This document shows, one piece after another, positions 50,662-60,446 of a stretch of 64,000 nucleotides of DNA; position 1 is the stretch's first letter; every line of letters begins with the position of its first letter. The notes below the pieces were generated by a model, which searched no databases, was not told the origin of the DNA, and worked only from the letters and a program-made list of their open reading frames with translations. A program made the position numbers and the translations under genes. This DNA is from Ktedonobacter sp. SOSP1-85. Lineage in GTDB: Bacteria > Chloroflexota > Ktedonobacteria > Ktedonobacterales > Ktedonobacteraceae. The stretch is taken from the NCBI RefSeq assembly GCF_016587415.1, contig NZ_BNJI01000002.1, positions 496,001-560,000 on the forward strand. Reading direction: 5' to 3'.

Positions 50662-52859
50662 ATGTCCCTGACATCCCTAAAGCCCCAGGTGTGCGATGAA
50701 CAAGCTCCCTCGGCCAAAGGGGCTCGTTCCCTATTAACCTGGCTGAAAAGCTGGGAGCTCTATGCCATTCTCCTATTAGCGATTCTCTTCCGCTTTTATC
50801 TGCTTAAAACAGGCGGATTTATGGATGACGAGGCGATTGTCTTTCGCATGGCCCATGACGCCTTCGCACACGGACTCTTCCCTATTACCAGCAATCGGGC
50901 CTCGCTGGGAAATCTTAATTTTCCCCTCGTTGAGTATATCTTTATGCTACCCGCCGCCTTTAGTGGCGACCCATTGGGGGGCATATCCTGGTTGCGCTCT
51001 TCAATGTCGTGGCGATCTTCCTCGCATATTTCTTTACCCATAAGTATTATGGACGGCTCGCCGCAATCATTGTCGCGCTGCTCTATGTCACCTCCGTTGC
51101 AGCCCGAACATACAGTCAAGATATCTGGCAGCAAAACTTACTGCCGCCCCTGGTGATACTCTTCTTCTTCTGCCTGTTTCGTGGTGTCGTAGCCAGGCGC
51201 GGCAACTGGCTCTTTCCGGCGCTCGTTCTGCTGGGGCTACTCTATCAACTACATGGCAGTTCTCTGCTGCTCGTCATTCCCTTACTAGTAGCATGTGTCC
51301 TGGCATATAAGACTATTCGTTGGCATGAAATCGTCCTGGCGGCCCTGGTTATCTTGCTCATCATCACCCCCTTTATTTATTGGGAATTTCAGACCAATTT
51401 TCAAGATATTCAGATCATGCTCAACGCATCAAAAAGAACTGTTTATTTTGACACAGTATCTATCGACTATTACAAATACTTTCTCTCTGCCTACTTTATG
51501 AGTCCAGCATTTCGTGTGGACATAAGTCCAACCCTTCACGTGAACCAGTTGCCAAATTACCCAACCTCGATACTCCTCACCACGCCGCTGCGCCATTTGC
51601 AACGTCCCCTTCGCCTTGAGAGCGAGGTTGTGATGCCACTACTCTTCGTGGTCAGCGCCGTAAGCGCGTTGCTTACTGTCATCTGGCCGTCAAGACGTGA
51701 GCAGGCATCACAGGCGGCAAAAGGTATCAAGGGACAGGTTTGGAACTGGCTGAAGGACTTCTGGGCATCGCCTGCTCGCCAGGGCCTCTTGCTCCTCCTC
51801 ATCTGGCAGGTTATTCTACCCTTGACACTCCTGCGGCACTCGATTCTACTCTATCCACATTACTACATCATGTACCTGCCAGGTCAGTTTATTCTGATTG
51901 CCATCTTTGTGACCAGGGCTGTGAAGTTCCTGCAACAGCATCGCTCCCTTGGCACAACAATCGCACGCTTTGGCCTGCTCACGCTCGTTGCGCTCATCCT
52001 CTTCGCCCAAACCCTGGGTATATCGATCATGATGATTGATACGGCTCAGAGCCGCTTCGATGCGAATATTACCAGGCACAGCTTTGACGATCTCGGATCT
52101 ATGCAGTCAGCCTTAAACGATGCGGATCAGTTTGCCCAGGCTCATCATATTCAGCGCATCTATATCTCGACCGCGATTCCCGACGGGCAGGCACTGCGCT
52201 ACCTGGCGGAGCAACTGCACACCCCGACCACACTCTATGACTCGACCATGTGTACCGTCCTGCCCGGCTCACAGGCTGGCTCAGTCCTCTATATCGCTGA
52301 CCCGGGGAATGCCATTCAGAACCAGCTTATCCAGCAGTATACCCACGCCACGCTTGTCGCCCGCCCACCCCGCCTGGGCCAGCAACCCTACAATATGTAT
52401 CTGCTGACCGCCCAGGCTGAGCCCGCGCCCGTAACAGGCACATTCAGCAGCAACCTCAAGGCGTTAAGCTCCTCCGCGCAGGTCCTGCACACGCCTGATA
52501 ACCAGCTTCAGTGGCTCTCAACCCGCTGGCAGGTTCAGCAGACCCGACCAGCAGCGGCACGCACCTTCTACAATACCCAGTTTCTCTTTAATCCTGCTGG
52601 CTCGGCCAAAGACAATCCCACTTGTCAGCTCACCGCTCTCAACCAGGGAGATCAGATCTTCACCCAGCAAGCCATTTCTACAACAGATCCAATGCCAACC
52701 GCATTGACCTTCCAGGTACAGACCAGTACCAGCGTGCCTGTCACCCGGCCCCTGGGTCCCTTAACGCTTACCACCTATGACAACGTTGTACAGCAGACAC
52801 AAACGCTGCAAACCGCTACTGGTCAGCAGAGCGTGACCATGCCTGTAAAGATGCAGTAA
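50662..52859 (+). pseudogene. GT-C (GT39-like) glycosyltransferase, copy 1, frameshifted in a G run
   Basis: Frame one runs from ATG 50662 (CCGGAGGTTATTTC upstream) and is out of register after residue about 107, while a second frame carries the rest to 52859. Compared with copy 2, the break is at GGGGGG (50976-50981): a -1 shift there gives LGGHILVALFNVV, aligning with LGGEMLVALFNVV without gap. So one base is missing, or ribosomes slip. The catalytic-loop Asp pair (FMDDEAIVFRMAH) and all TM helices are otherwise kept. The last 500 bp is almost identical to copy 2. A sequencing error is possible. Confidence 0.75.
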
Positions 52860-52893
52860 GCGAGTAAATATGACAATAATCGGAGGTTATTTC

Positions 52894-55068
52894 ATGTCCC
52901 TGGCATCCCTAAAGCTCCAGGAGAGCGATGAGCAAGCTCCCCCGGCCAAAAGGGCTCGTTCTCTATTAACCTGGCTGAAAAGCTGGGAGCTCTATGTCAT
53001 TCTCCTGTTAGCGATTCTCTTTCGCTTTTATCTGCTTAACACAACCTCATTTATGGATGACGAGGCGATTGTTTTTCGTATGGCCCATGACGCCTTTGCG
53101 CATGGGCTCTTCCCCGTTACCAGCAATCGGGCCTCGCTGGGAAATCTTAATTTTCCCCTCGTTGAGTATATCTTTATGCTACCCGCCGCCTTTAGCGCGG
53201 ACCCGCTGGGAGGCGAGATGCTAGTCGCGCTCTTCAATGTCGTGGCAATCTTTCTTTCCTATTTCTTCACTCGGAAGTATTATGGACGGCTCGCCGCGAT
53301 CCTTGTCGCGTTGCTCTATGTCACCTCCGTCATGGCCCGGGCATACAGTCAGAATATCTGGCAGCAAAACTTGATGCCCCCCCTGATCATGCTCTTCTTC
53401 TTCTGCCTGTTTCGTGGTGTCGTAACCAGGAGAGGCAACTGGCTCTTCCCGGCACTCGTCCTGCTGGGCCTGCTCTATCAGCTTCATGGCAGTTCTCTGC
53501 TGCTCGTCATTCCCTTGCTAGTAGCCTGCGTTCTGGCGTATAAGACCATTCGCTGGCACGAAATTGTGCTGGCTGCGCTGGTCATCTTGCTCGTCATCAC
53601 GCCCTTTATCTACTGGGAATTTCAGAACAATTTCCAGGACATTCAGATCCTGCTCAATGCATCCAAGAGAACCATTCAATTCGATACACAAACCATCGAC
53701 TATTATCAATACTTGTTCTCCGCCTACTTTATGAGTCCAGCATTGCGCGTGAATCATCTGCCAAACTATCCAACCTCGGTACTTGTCAGCACACCACTGC
53801 ACTATTTGCAGCGTCCCCTCCGCTTTGAGAGCGAGCAGGTGATGCCGCTGCTCTTCGTGGTCAGCGCCGTAAGCGCATTGATTACCGTCATCTGGTCCCC
53901 CAGGAAAGAGCAGGCGACACAGGCATCACAGGGTATCAAGGGGCAGGTTTGGAGCTGGCTGAAGAATTTCTGGGCATCACCTGCTCGCCAGGGCCTCTTG
54001 CTCCTTCTCATCTGGCAAATCATTCTACCCTTGACACTCCTACGTCGCTCGATTCCTCTCTATCCACATTACTACATCATGTACCTGCCAGGTCAGTTTA
54101 TTTTGATTGCCATCTTTGTGACCAGGGCTGTGAAGTTCCTGCAACAATATCGCTCCACATATACGGCTATCGCACGCTTTGGCCTGCTTACGCTCGTTGC
54201 TCTCATCCTCTTCGCCCAAACCCTGGGCATGTCTGTAATGTTGATCGATACGGCTCAGGGCCGCTTTGATGCGCATGCCGCCTACCCGGGCTATGAGAAT
54301 CTCTCGTCTATGCAACCGGCCTTAAATGAAGCAGATCAGTTTGCCCAGGTCCACCATATTCAGCGCATCTATATCTCGACCACGTTTGCCGATGGACAAT
54401 CGCTGCGCTACCTGGCGGAGCAACTGCACACCCCGGCCACACTCTATGACTCGACCACGTGTACCGTCCTGCCCGGCTCACAGGCTGGCTCAGTCCTCTA
54501 TATCGCTGACCCGAGGAATGCTATTCAGAACCAGCTTATCCAGCAGTATACCCACGCCACGCTTGTCGCCCGCCCACCCCGCCTGGGCCAGCAACCCTAC
54601 AATATGTATCTGCTGACCGCCCAGGCTGAGCCCGCGCCCGTAACAGGCACATTCAGCAGCAACCTCAAGGCGTTAAGCTCCTCCGCGCAGGTCCTGCACA
54701 CGCCTGATAACCAGCTTCAGTGGCTCTCAACCCGCTGGCAGGTTCAGCAGACCCGACCAGCAGCGGCACGCACCTTCTACAATACACAGTTTCTCTTTGA
54801 TCCCGCTGGCTCGGCCAAAGACAATCCCACCTGTCAGCTCACCGCTCTCAACCAGGGAGATCAGATCTTCACCCAGCAAGCCATTTCTACAACAGATCCT
54901 ATGCCAACCGCACTGACCTTCCAGGTACAGACCAATACCAGCATGCCTGTCACCAGGCCCCTGGGTCCCTTAACGCTTACCACCTACGACAACGTTGTAC
55001 AGCAGACACAAACGCTGCAAACCGCTACTGGTCAGCAAAGCGTGACCATGCCTGTAGTGACACAGTAA
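52894..55068 (+). CDS. GT-C (GT39-like) membrane glycosyltransferase, copy 2
   Basis: A 724-residue protein. The first TM (about 33-50) is followed by FMDDEAIVFRMAHDAFAHGL, the outside loop with the catalytic acidic residue of GT-C enzymes, then GNLNFPLVEYIFMLPAAFS and about ten more helices to residue about 455. The C-terminal 270 residues form an outside domain (DQFAQVHHIQRIYISTTFAD ... QQTQTLQTATGQQSVTMPV), possibly for acceptor binding. It would transfer a sugar from a lipid carrier at the cell surface. ATG 52894 has CGGAGG as in copy 1. It follows copy 1 by 34 bp. Confidence 0.85.
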   Translation: MSLASLKLQESDEQAPPAKRARSLLTWLKSWELYVILLLAILFRFYLLNTTSFMDDEAIVFRMAHDAFAHGLFPVTSNRASLGNLNFPLVEYIFMLPAAFSADPLGGEMLVALFNVVAIFLSYFFTRKYYGRLAAILVALLYVTSVMARAYSQNIWQQNLMPPLIMLFFFCLFRGVVTRRGNWLFPALVLLGLLYQLHGSSLLLVIPLLVACVLAYKTIRWHEIVLAALVILLVITPFIYWEFQNNFQDIQILLNASKRTIQFDTQTIDYYQYLFSAYFMSPALRVNHLPNYPTSVLVSTPLHYLQRPLRFESEQVMPLLFVVSAVSALITVIWSPRKEQATQASQGIKGQVWSWLKNFWASPARQGLLLLLIWQIILPLTLLRRSIPLYPHYYIMYLPGQFILIAIFVTRAVKFLQQYRSTYTAIARFGLLTLVALILFAQTLGMSVMLIDTAQGRFDAHAAYPGYENLSSMQPALNEADQFAQVHHIQRIYISTTFADGQSLRYLAEQLHTPATLYDSTTCTVLPGSQAGSVLYIADPRNAIQNQLIQQYTHATLVARPPRLGQQPYNMYLLTAQAEPAPVTGTFSSNLKALSSSAQVLHTPDNQLQWLSTRWQVQQTRPAAARTFYNTQFLFDPAGSAKDNPTCQLTALNQGDQIFTQQAISTTDPMPTALTFQVQTNTSMPVTRPLGPLTLTTYDNVVQQTQTLQTATGQQSVTMPVVTQ

Positions 55069-55076
55069 GCGAACAA

Positions 55077-55186
55077 GCGCTACTTACGTACGCGCCTACG
55101 CAGGTGGGCATCCCCCCGGTTGCTAAGCAATATGCAACCTTTGCCTTTACCAGGCAACCCAGCGTAGGCGCGTACGTAAGTAGCGC
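55077..55186. repeat. MITE-like element with 25-bp perfect terminal inverted repeats (family B)
   Basis: GCGCTACTTACGTACGCGCC (55077 on) and its exact mirror (55162-55186) flank 60 bp. It follows the stop of the glycosyltransferase by 8 bp and lies before the stop of a convergent methyltransferase gene. The ends match those at 7226-7356 with few changes, while the centre is unrelated. Confidence 0.8.
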
Positions 55187-55202
55187 ATTCCCTTACATAA
55201 AA

Positions 55203-56018
55203 TTATTGGCAGGGATAGAAGGCCACGGGGACGCGGCGCAGGACGTAAACCTTGCGCTGGCGCAGGAGGCGCACGCCCTTTGGCGTCGTGTTATAGCGTA
55301 CGTAGAGGTCGAGCGCTGCCCAGTCGCGAGCGGCCTCATATGGACATGGCGGCAGGCGCCAGTTGCTGAGCATGGCCCACATCTGCTTCAGGTAGGCCTC
55401 AAAGTGCTCTCCATCGCGGAAGTACTCCTCGTAGAAGTACACCTTGGAGCTTACTGGGAAGAGTCCCAACTCCGCGTATGTGCTTATAATCAACTCGTGA
55501 TCGGTGTAGTAGTAGGGTGTATAGTGCCTGCGGCCAAAGATCTCGCCCAGCGGATAGCCATCGAAACCACTGACAAACTCCTGCACCACCATGGCTTCCT
55601 GGCGCAACTTAGGTATAAGTTGCTCGCTGAAATTCGGCCCCCGGCGGCTATAGGCCAGGTCAAAGGTATCGTCTGGCAGACTGGCAATGGCTTCAGCATC
55701 GTAAATACTACCATACACGGTAGTTACGTTCTCCAGGCCCAGGCGCTCAGTGCGCAAGCGTGTGGCCGCCAGCAGCTCTTGATTTTGGTCCAGGCCCCAG
55801 ATATGCTTCACCTTTGGCGCCAGGCGGCAGAGGGTCTGTCCCGCACCACACCCCAGGTCCAGCACATTACGCTCCGAGGTGGCATACAGGTCCAGCAAGC
55901 GATCAACTTCAGCAGTGGGATTCTCGCCATAATACTCGACGAGAGCAGGGGAGACAGCAGACGTATAGCTAGTAAAGGCGCCATAGCGCTCGGCCAACTC
56001 GGCATCAAAATCAAACAT
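55203..56018 (-). CDS. SAM-dependent methyltransferase
   Basis: A 271-residue class I methyltransferase: VLDLGCGAGQTLCRLAPKVK (motif I), HIWGLDQNQELLAATRLRTE, and DDTFDLAYSRRGPNFSEQL with the unusual SRRGP substrate loop seen in rRNA-methyltransferase-A-like homologues. C-terminal YVRYNTTPKGVRLLRQRKVY completes it. The start ATG 56018 follows CTGGAG. Spacer 56019-56276 holds one family A unit (56115-56137) and nothing else seen. Confidence 0.85.
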   Translation of the reverse strand: MFDFDAELAERYGAFTSYTSAVSPALVEYYGENPTAEVDRLLDLYATSERNVLDLGCGAGQTLCRLAPKVKHIWGLDQNQELLAATRLRTERLGLENVTTVYGSIYDAEAIASLPDDTFDLAYSRRGPNFSEQLIPKLRQEAMVVQEFVSGFDGYPLGEIFGRRHYTPYYYTDHELIISTYAELGLFPVSSKVYFYEEYFRDGEHFEAYLKQMWAMLSNWRLPPCPYEAARDWAALDLYVRYNTTPKGVRLLRQRKVYVLRRVPVAFYPCQ

Positions 56019-56114
56019 GCATCAAACTCCAGTCATTGCGTGACACAGAGAGGGCGCAACACAACAACCCTCCTGCCAAAAGGAAAAGTAATAGCTCGCG
56101 GACATGCCTCATCT

Positions 56115-56137
56115 GTAGGGTCCATGCTGGCATGGAC
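56115..56137. repeat. REP-like unit (family A)
   Basis: GTAGGGTCCATGCTGGCATG (then GAC) is a consensus single unit, here between two minus-strand methyltransferase genes. Confidence 0.7.
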
Positions 56138-56276
56138 TCTTCTCCCAAACGATCCGCAAGTAATTATCCCCTATCGCCTCTCAAGAGGCATGCAATGACT
56201 AAAGCAGCACAGTAAAGTTCCAGCCTTTCAATCTATATACTCAAGTATAACACACAAAAAAGTATCAACGGACCAG

Positions 56277-57050
56277 TTATATATGCACAAGTGCTAGTTG
56301 TCGTATCCCCCATTCAATTTCGTCGTCTCTCTCGGCGACTTGTGTGAGGACCCGTAAATCCTCCTCTATGCTATTGATCAGGTCAGGGGAGTAGTGTTGT
56401 TGGATGAATGGCTGGTGTTTCCAGGATTGAATATTCATCCAAAACATCATCGCGGCTTGTGCCGTCGTCACTTTGACGGCCTGCACCCGATTTCTATGTA
56501 TTTGAAGGGAATTGCTTTGTGTTAGCGCCTCTAAGGATGGTCCTATGTACAGATTATTTGCTTGATGAGCTAGCATGGTCGCAACGATCTCTAGATACTG
56601 GGCAAGCAATTTATGCTGTGTATGAATCCATTCCGTCTCTTCTATCAACAAGAAACCGCCTGGTTGCAATTGTGTCGCCCAACGCTCAATGATAGATTGG
56701 GGCTGTTGGAGGTGAGTCAGCAGGAAGCGGCAGTAGATCAGGTCCGCCGGGCTGTAGGGAAAGGGTACAACAGTGATATCATGACAAGCAAACGAGATAT
56801 GAGGCGTTGCAGTCTTTTGTGCAGAGGCGATAAAGCTTGGAGAGAGATCCAGGCCAATCACTTGTTTTGCTTGAAGAGTGTCTGCAAGCAGGTGTGTTGT
56901 GCAGCCTGGTCCACATCCCAGATCTATCACAAGAGAGGGCGTCTCCTCAAGGCACTCGCGCAAAAAGAGGCTTGTTGACGCAGAATATACTTCCGCGAGC
57001 ACTTCTAGTCGCTGTCTGGCACGATCAGTGTGCGTAAAAGCGTAGGTCAT
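56277..57050 (-). CDS. SAM-dependent methyltransferase
   Basis: A 257-residue methyltransferase: LVIDLGCGPGCTTHLLADTL (motif I), KQVIGLDLSPSFIASAQKTA, ADLIYCRFLLTHLQQPQSII and LQPGGFLLIEETEWIHTQH. It is of the trans-aconitate/ubiE-like small-molecule type. AAGGAGGATAG precedes ATG 57050. Unrelated in detail to the neighbour at 55203. Confidence 0.87.
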   Translation of the reverse strand: MTYAFTHTDRARQRLEVLAEVYSASTSLFLRECLEETPSLVIDLGCGPGCTTHLLADTLQAKQVIGLDLSPSFIASAQKTATPHISFACHDITVVPFPYSPADLIYCRFLLTHLQQPQSIIERWATQLQPGGFLLIEETEWIHTQHKLLAQYLEIVATMLAHQANNLYIGPSLEALTQSNSLQIHRNRVQAVKVTTAQAAMMFWMNIQSWKHQPFIQQHYSPDLINSIEEDLRVLTQVAERDDEIEWGIRQLALVHI

Positions 57051-57164
57051 CTATCCTCCTTAGAAAGAGAAAATCGCTTTATTCTCTGATAACATAGGCG
57101 CCGATGTAGTTAATAGGCCTTTTCATCCTATCACATCGTGCAGAGGCCGTGTAATGATGCAATA

Positions 57165-57743
57165 TCAGCGGACGCGGTCGTTTGCAAGGGCCTGCCGCAC
57201 TTGCTGGAGGAGCTCGGCATACTCAATGCTTTGCGGTGTTGTGGTGTCGATTGCAATTACCTGGCCACCAAGCGACATGGGCGCAAGCTCTCCCTGTAAG
57301 AGCCGCTCTTTGTTGTCTTCAAGCCATTCCAGGTCACTGTGGCCTGCGTGGCGTTCTACGCTCTCCACCCGTGCCAGGAAGCGTTCCAGCAGGACCTGGC
57401 CATCGGCCTTACAGAGAATCTGCAGTGGCTCAAAGTCATAAGTGCTTTGCAGTTGCAGGAACTCGGCGCCCCTCAATTCTGGGCGCCCAAAGAAGCCCTC
57501 GATCAAAAGGGATTGCCCTGCTGCTAACAAACGACCGGCAATGTAATAGAGCAGGGCGAAAGAGGCGGAGCCAAGCTGTGAGGGTAGCTTATTGCTCGCG
57601 CCTCCAAGGCCATCATGAAGCGCCTCAAATATCCCATCTCTGGAGAAGACTGGAAGGTGCGTATCCGCTCCCAGGCGCCTGGCCAGGGTTGTCTTTCCAG
57701 CCCCAGGGAGACCATTTACAATTACCAGTAACGGCTTGCCCAT
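57165..57743 (-). CDS. P-loop AAA-type small kinase
   Basis: A 192-residue P-loop protein: LLVIVNGLPGAGKTTLARRL (Walker A), PVFSRDGIFEALHDGLG and LLIEGFFGRPELR (Walker B-like). The family phosphorylates small molecules or nucleotides, as in zeta-toxin-like or gluconate-kinase-like folds; the substrate is unknown. ATG 57743 is used (GAGG in front); a GTG 12 bp upstream is also possible. Confidence 0.8.
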   Translation of the reverse strand: MGKPLLVIVNGLPGAGKTTLARRLGADTHLPVFSRDGIFEALHDGLGGASNKLPSQLGSASFALLYYIAGRLLAAGQSLLIEGFFGRPELRGAEFLQLQSTYDFEPLQILCKADGQVLLERFLARVESVERHAGHSDLEWLEDNKERLLQGELAPMSLGGQVIAIDTTTPQSIEYAELLQQVRQALANDRVR

Positions 57744-58021
57744 ATAAATCCTCACCTTCCTCTTAAAAAAGTATCAACTTCAAGACCTGGATCAACCTCT
57801 TTTCAACCTTCCTCGACGCACTATATCATCGAGAGACATAGGTAGAGAAAGTATATGTCAAATGCCAGAGGAAAACACCGGCATTTCGCCCGATGCGCCC
57901 AGATTGACGCTTATGCTATGCTACAAGAATGAGCAAGGCCTCTCCTGTATGTGATAGAATAAAGCGAACATAGAAAAAATGTTCATCAGGATAGAATAGC
58001 AGTCAGGAAGGCAGAGACAAA

Positions 58022-58531
58022 ATGAGCCAACCCACACCAGATTCCACGACCAATCAAATTCTCCTGCGCGACGTGATCGCAAGCGACCTCCCCATTTTTT
58101 ACGAGCAGCAGCTAGATCCCGAGGCCAACTATATGGCGGCCTTCACGACCAAAGACCCAACTGACCGCGAAGCCTTTATGCACCATTGGCAGAAGATTCT
58201 CAAGGATGAGAGCACCACGAATAAGACTATTATTTCTGGGGAACAGGTGGCAGGAAGCGTCTCGAGCTATCGAGATGAAGAGATGGAGGGGCCAGAGGTC
58301 ACCTACTGGCTTGGCAAGTCCTACTGGGGCCAGGGCATCGCCACCCAGGCCCTGGCGGCCTTTCTGAAGATTATGCAGGTACGCCCCATCTTTGCCCGCG
58401 TGGCGAAGGATAACCTCGCCTCACGCCGCGTTTTGGAGAAGTGCGGCTACACCATCTGCGGCGAGGGCAAGGGTTATGCCAACGCCCGTGGCGCGGAGAC
58501 CGAGGAGTTTATTCTCCGCCTGGAAGTTTGA
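58022..58531 (+). CDS. GNAT N-acetyltransferase (RimJ/RimL type)
   Basis: A 169-residue GNAT: ILLRDVIASDLPIFYEQQLD, VTYWLGKSYWGQGIATQALA (acetyl-CoA loop Q-G-I-A-T) and VAKDNLASRRVLEKCGYTIC are the ribosomal-protein-acetyltransferase-like signature. Acceptor unknown. GGCAGAGACA lies before the ATG. Two family A units follow. Confidence 0.9.
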   Translation: MSQPTPDSTTNQILLRDVIASDLPIFYEQQLDPEANYMAAFTTKDPTDREAFMHHWQKILKDESTTNKTIISGEQVAGSVSSYRDEEMEGPEVTYWLGKSYWGQGIATQALAAFLKIMQVRPIFARVAKDNLASRRVLEKCGYTICGEGKGYANARGAETEEFILRLEV

Positions 58532-58583
58532 AGCGCAAGAATCAGATAGTCTCCCATTCATTTATGCCGTATGCTTGGCACAT

Positions 58584-58649
58584 GTAGAGGCCATGCTGGC
58601 ATGGCCTTATACCACACCTGAAACATGTAGGGGCCATGCTGGCATGGCC
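58584..58649. repeat. Two direct copies of a family A unit variant
   Basis: GTAGAGGCCATGCTGGCATG (58584-58606) and GTAGGGGCCATGCTGGCATG (58627-58649) are 43 bp apart in the same orientation, each a palindrome with GGCCATGC/GCATGGCC arms. They lie between the acetyltransferase and the flavin reductase genes. Confidence 0.7.
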
Positions 58650-58685
58650 TATCCTCGCATAAGCACAAAGAATGGAGCTATCCTA

Positions 58686-59345
58686 ATGCATAGAGTCATC
58701 GAACCGAAAATTCTCTACTTTGGCACGCCCGTCGTCCTCATCAGCACACGCAATCCAGATGGATCGTTCAATCTCGCCCCGATGTCCTCAGCCTGGTGGC
58801 TAAACCAATCATGCATGTTGGGAATGAGTGGGAGATCAAAAACGGTGGAGAATCTGCTGCGCGAGGGCCAGGGCGTGCTCAACCTCCCCTCGACCGAGCT
58901 TGTCGGCGCGGTCGACCGGCTGGCCCTCACCACAGGGAGCAATCCCGTCCCTGAATCCAAGGCAGAGATCGGTTATCGCTATGAGCCGGACAAGTTCGAT
59001 ATCTCAGGCCTAACCCCCATCCCTGCGGACCTCGTCAACGCGCCACTCGTAGCCGAATGCCCGGTCCAACTGGAGGCGCAGGTCGAGCAGGTACACGCCT
59101 TTGACGAGCAGAATGGAAGCATCAAGGCTATCGAGATGCGCATTCTCCGCGTCCACATCGCGGAAGACCTCCTCGTCCCCGGCACAAGCAACTATATCGA
59201 TCCCGAGAAATGGAGCCCTCTTATCATGAACTTCTGCGAGTTCTTCGGTCTCAGCGGCAAAATCCACCCCTCCCGCCTGGAGCCCGCCTTCTACGGCCTC
59301 CCACGCAAAACAGAACCAGCCTTGCACAACTCCATGCAAGCATAG
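58686..59345 (+). CDS. Flavin reductase-like FMN-binding protein
   Basis: A 219-residue protein of the flavin reductase/FMN-binding split-barrel fold. KILYFGTPVVLISTRNPDGS, FNLAPMSSAWWLNQSCMLGM and TVENLLREGQGVLNLPSTEL are typical of the family (DIM6/NTAB). It uses NAD(P)H to reduce FMN or is a flavin-dependent reductase. ATG 58686 follows ATGGAGC. It lies 237 bp before an LLM flavin/F420 enzyme gene in the same direction; a functional link is possible but the gap (59346-59582, no features seen) suggests separate promoters. Confidence 0.87.
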   Translation: MHRVIEPKILYFGTPVVLISTRNPDGSFNLAPMSSAWWLNQSCMLGMSGRSKTVENLLREGQGVLNLPSTELVGAVDRLALTTGSNPVPESKAEIGYRYEPDKFDISGLTPIPADLVNAPLVAECPVQLEAQVEQVHAFDEQNGSIKAIEMRILRVHIAEDLLVPGTSNYIDPEKWSPLIMNFCEFFGLSGKIHPSRLEPAFYGLPRKTEPALHNSMQA

Positions 59346-59582
59346 TCCGAAATTATGAAGCCCGAAATTTGACAAATAACATTTGCATTCTTTGCATCCT
59401 TATATTACCATACTGTTCCCCCTATGCACATCGTTCCTTTGAACGTTTTTTCTGCTGCTTTTCGCCGTATACTCTAGTTGAGGCTGAGGAAGGAAACGAT
59501 GGGGGCCCGTTGTCCTCTCCAGATTAAAACGCTTCGCGAGCAAATTGTATACGTACTCTATTTATGAGCAAGAGGAGTCATA

Positions 59583-60446
59583 ATGACGGCAGGTAAAAAG
59601 CTGAGCTTTGGCATCAAAACGGTACCACAGCATACGACATATGAGGATATGCTCCGCGTCTGGCAGGAGGCCGATAGTATCCCATCCATTGAACACGCCT
59701 GGCTTTTCGACCACTTTATGCCCCTGGGGAAGGATTTCACAGGTCCCTGCCTGGAGGGTTGGACGCTGCTGGCAGCCTACGCGGCTGTAACCAAACGCGT
59801 ACGCCTGGGCCTGATGGTGACAGGTAATACATATCGGCATCCGGCAGTGTTGGCCAATATGGCAGCCACTGTAGATATTATTTCAGGGGGTCGTCTGGAT
59901 TTCGGCATCGGCGCGGGCTGGAATGAGCGTGAGCACAGCTCCTATGGTATCCCCCTTTACTCTACTGGAGAACGTATACGGCGCCTTGGCGAGGCATGCG
60001 AGATCATTAAACGGATGTGGACCGAAACCGCGCCAGGCTATGAAGGCAAATACTATCAAATAAAAGACGCTTACTGTGAACCCAAACCCATACAGAAGCC
60101 TCATCCGCCCTTTGTTATTGGCGGAGCGGGTGAGAAACTGACCCTGCGCATCGTTGCTCAGTATGCCTCTATCTGGAACTTCGTGGGAGGCGGCGCTGAG
60201 ATTTTTCAGCAGAAGAGCGCCGTCCTCGATAGCCATTGTGCCGCCATTGGACGAGATCCACAAACAATTCAGCGCTCAATCCAAGTATTGGTCTATCCCG
60301 AAGACCTAGAGGAAACTCGCAACCAGGTACGCAGCTATGCCCAGGCAGGCGCGACCCATCTCATTCTGAGTTTGCGCGCGCCCTATCCAGAAGGTATCGT
60401 TCACCGCCTCGATGAGGAGATCATTAAACCGTTATCCAGAACTTAG
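59583..60446 (+). CDS. LLM-class F420-dependent oxidoreductase
   Basis: A 287-residue TIM-barrel enzyme. LSFGIKTVPQHTTYEDMLRV, HAWLFDHFMPLGKDFTGPCL, VRLGLMVTGNTYRHPAVLAN, IISGGRLDFGIGAGWNEREH and HPPFVIGGAGEKLTLRIVAQ are the family motifs. F420 use is likely by similarity to Actinobacterial and Chloroflexota homologues. AAGAGGAG before the ATG. Its stop lies at the right edge of the TnpB element. Confidence 0.9.
   Translation: MTAGKKLSFGIKTVPQHTTYEDMLRVWQEADSIPSIEHAWLFDHFMPLGKDFTGPCLEGWTLLAAYAAVTKRVRLGLMVTGNTYRHPAVLANMAATVDIISGGRLDFGIGAGWNEREHSSYGIPLYSTGERIRRLGEACEIIKRMWTETAPGYEGKYYQIKDAYCEPKPIQKPHPPFVIGGAGEKLTLRIVAQYASIWNFVGGGAEIFQQKSAVLDSHCAAIGRDPQTIQRSIQVLVYPEDLEETRNQVRSYAQAGATHLILSLRAPYPEGIVHRLDEEIIKPLSRT

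Noticed and set aside
55104..56198. Open frame of 364 codons on the plus strand
   Set aside because: It is antisense to the methyltransferase at 55203-56018, which has clear AdoMet motifs; the plus-strand translation has no recognisable motif and runs through a repeat.
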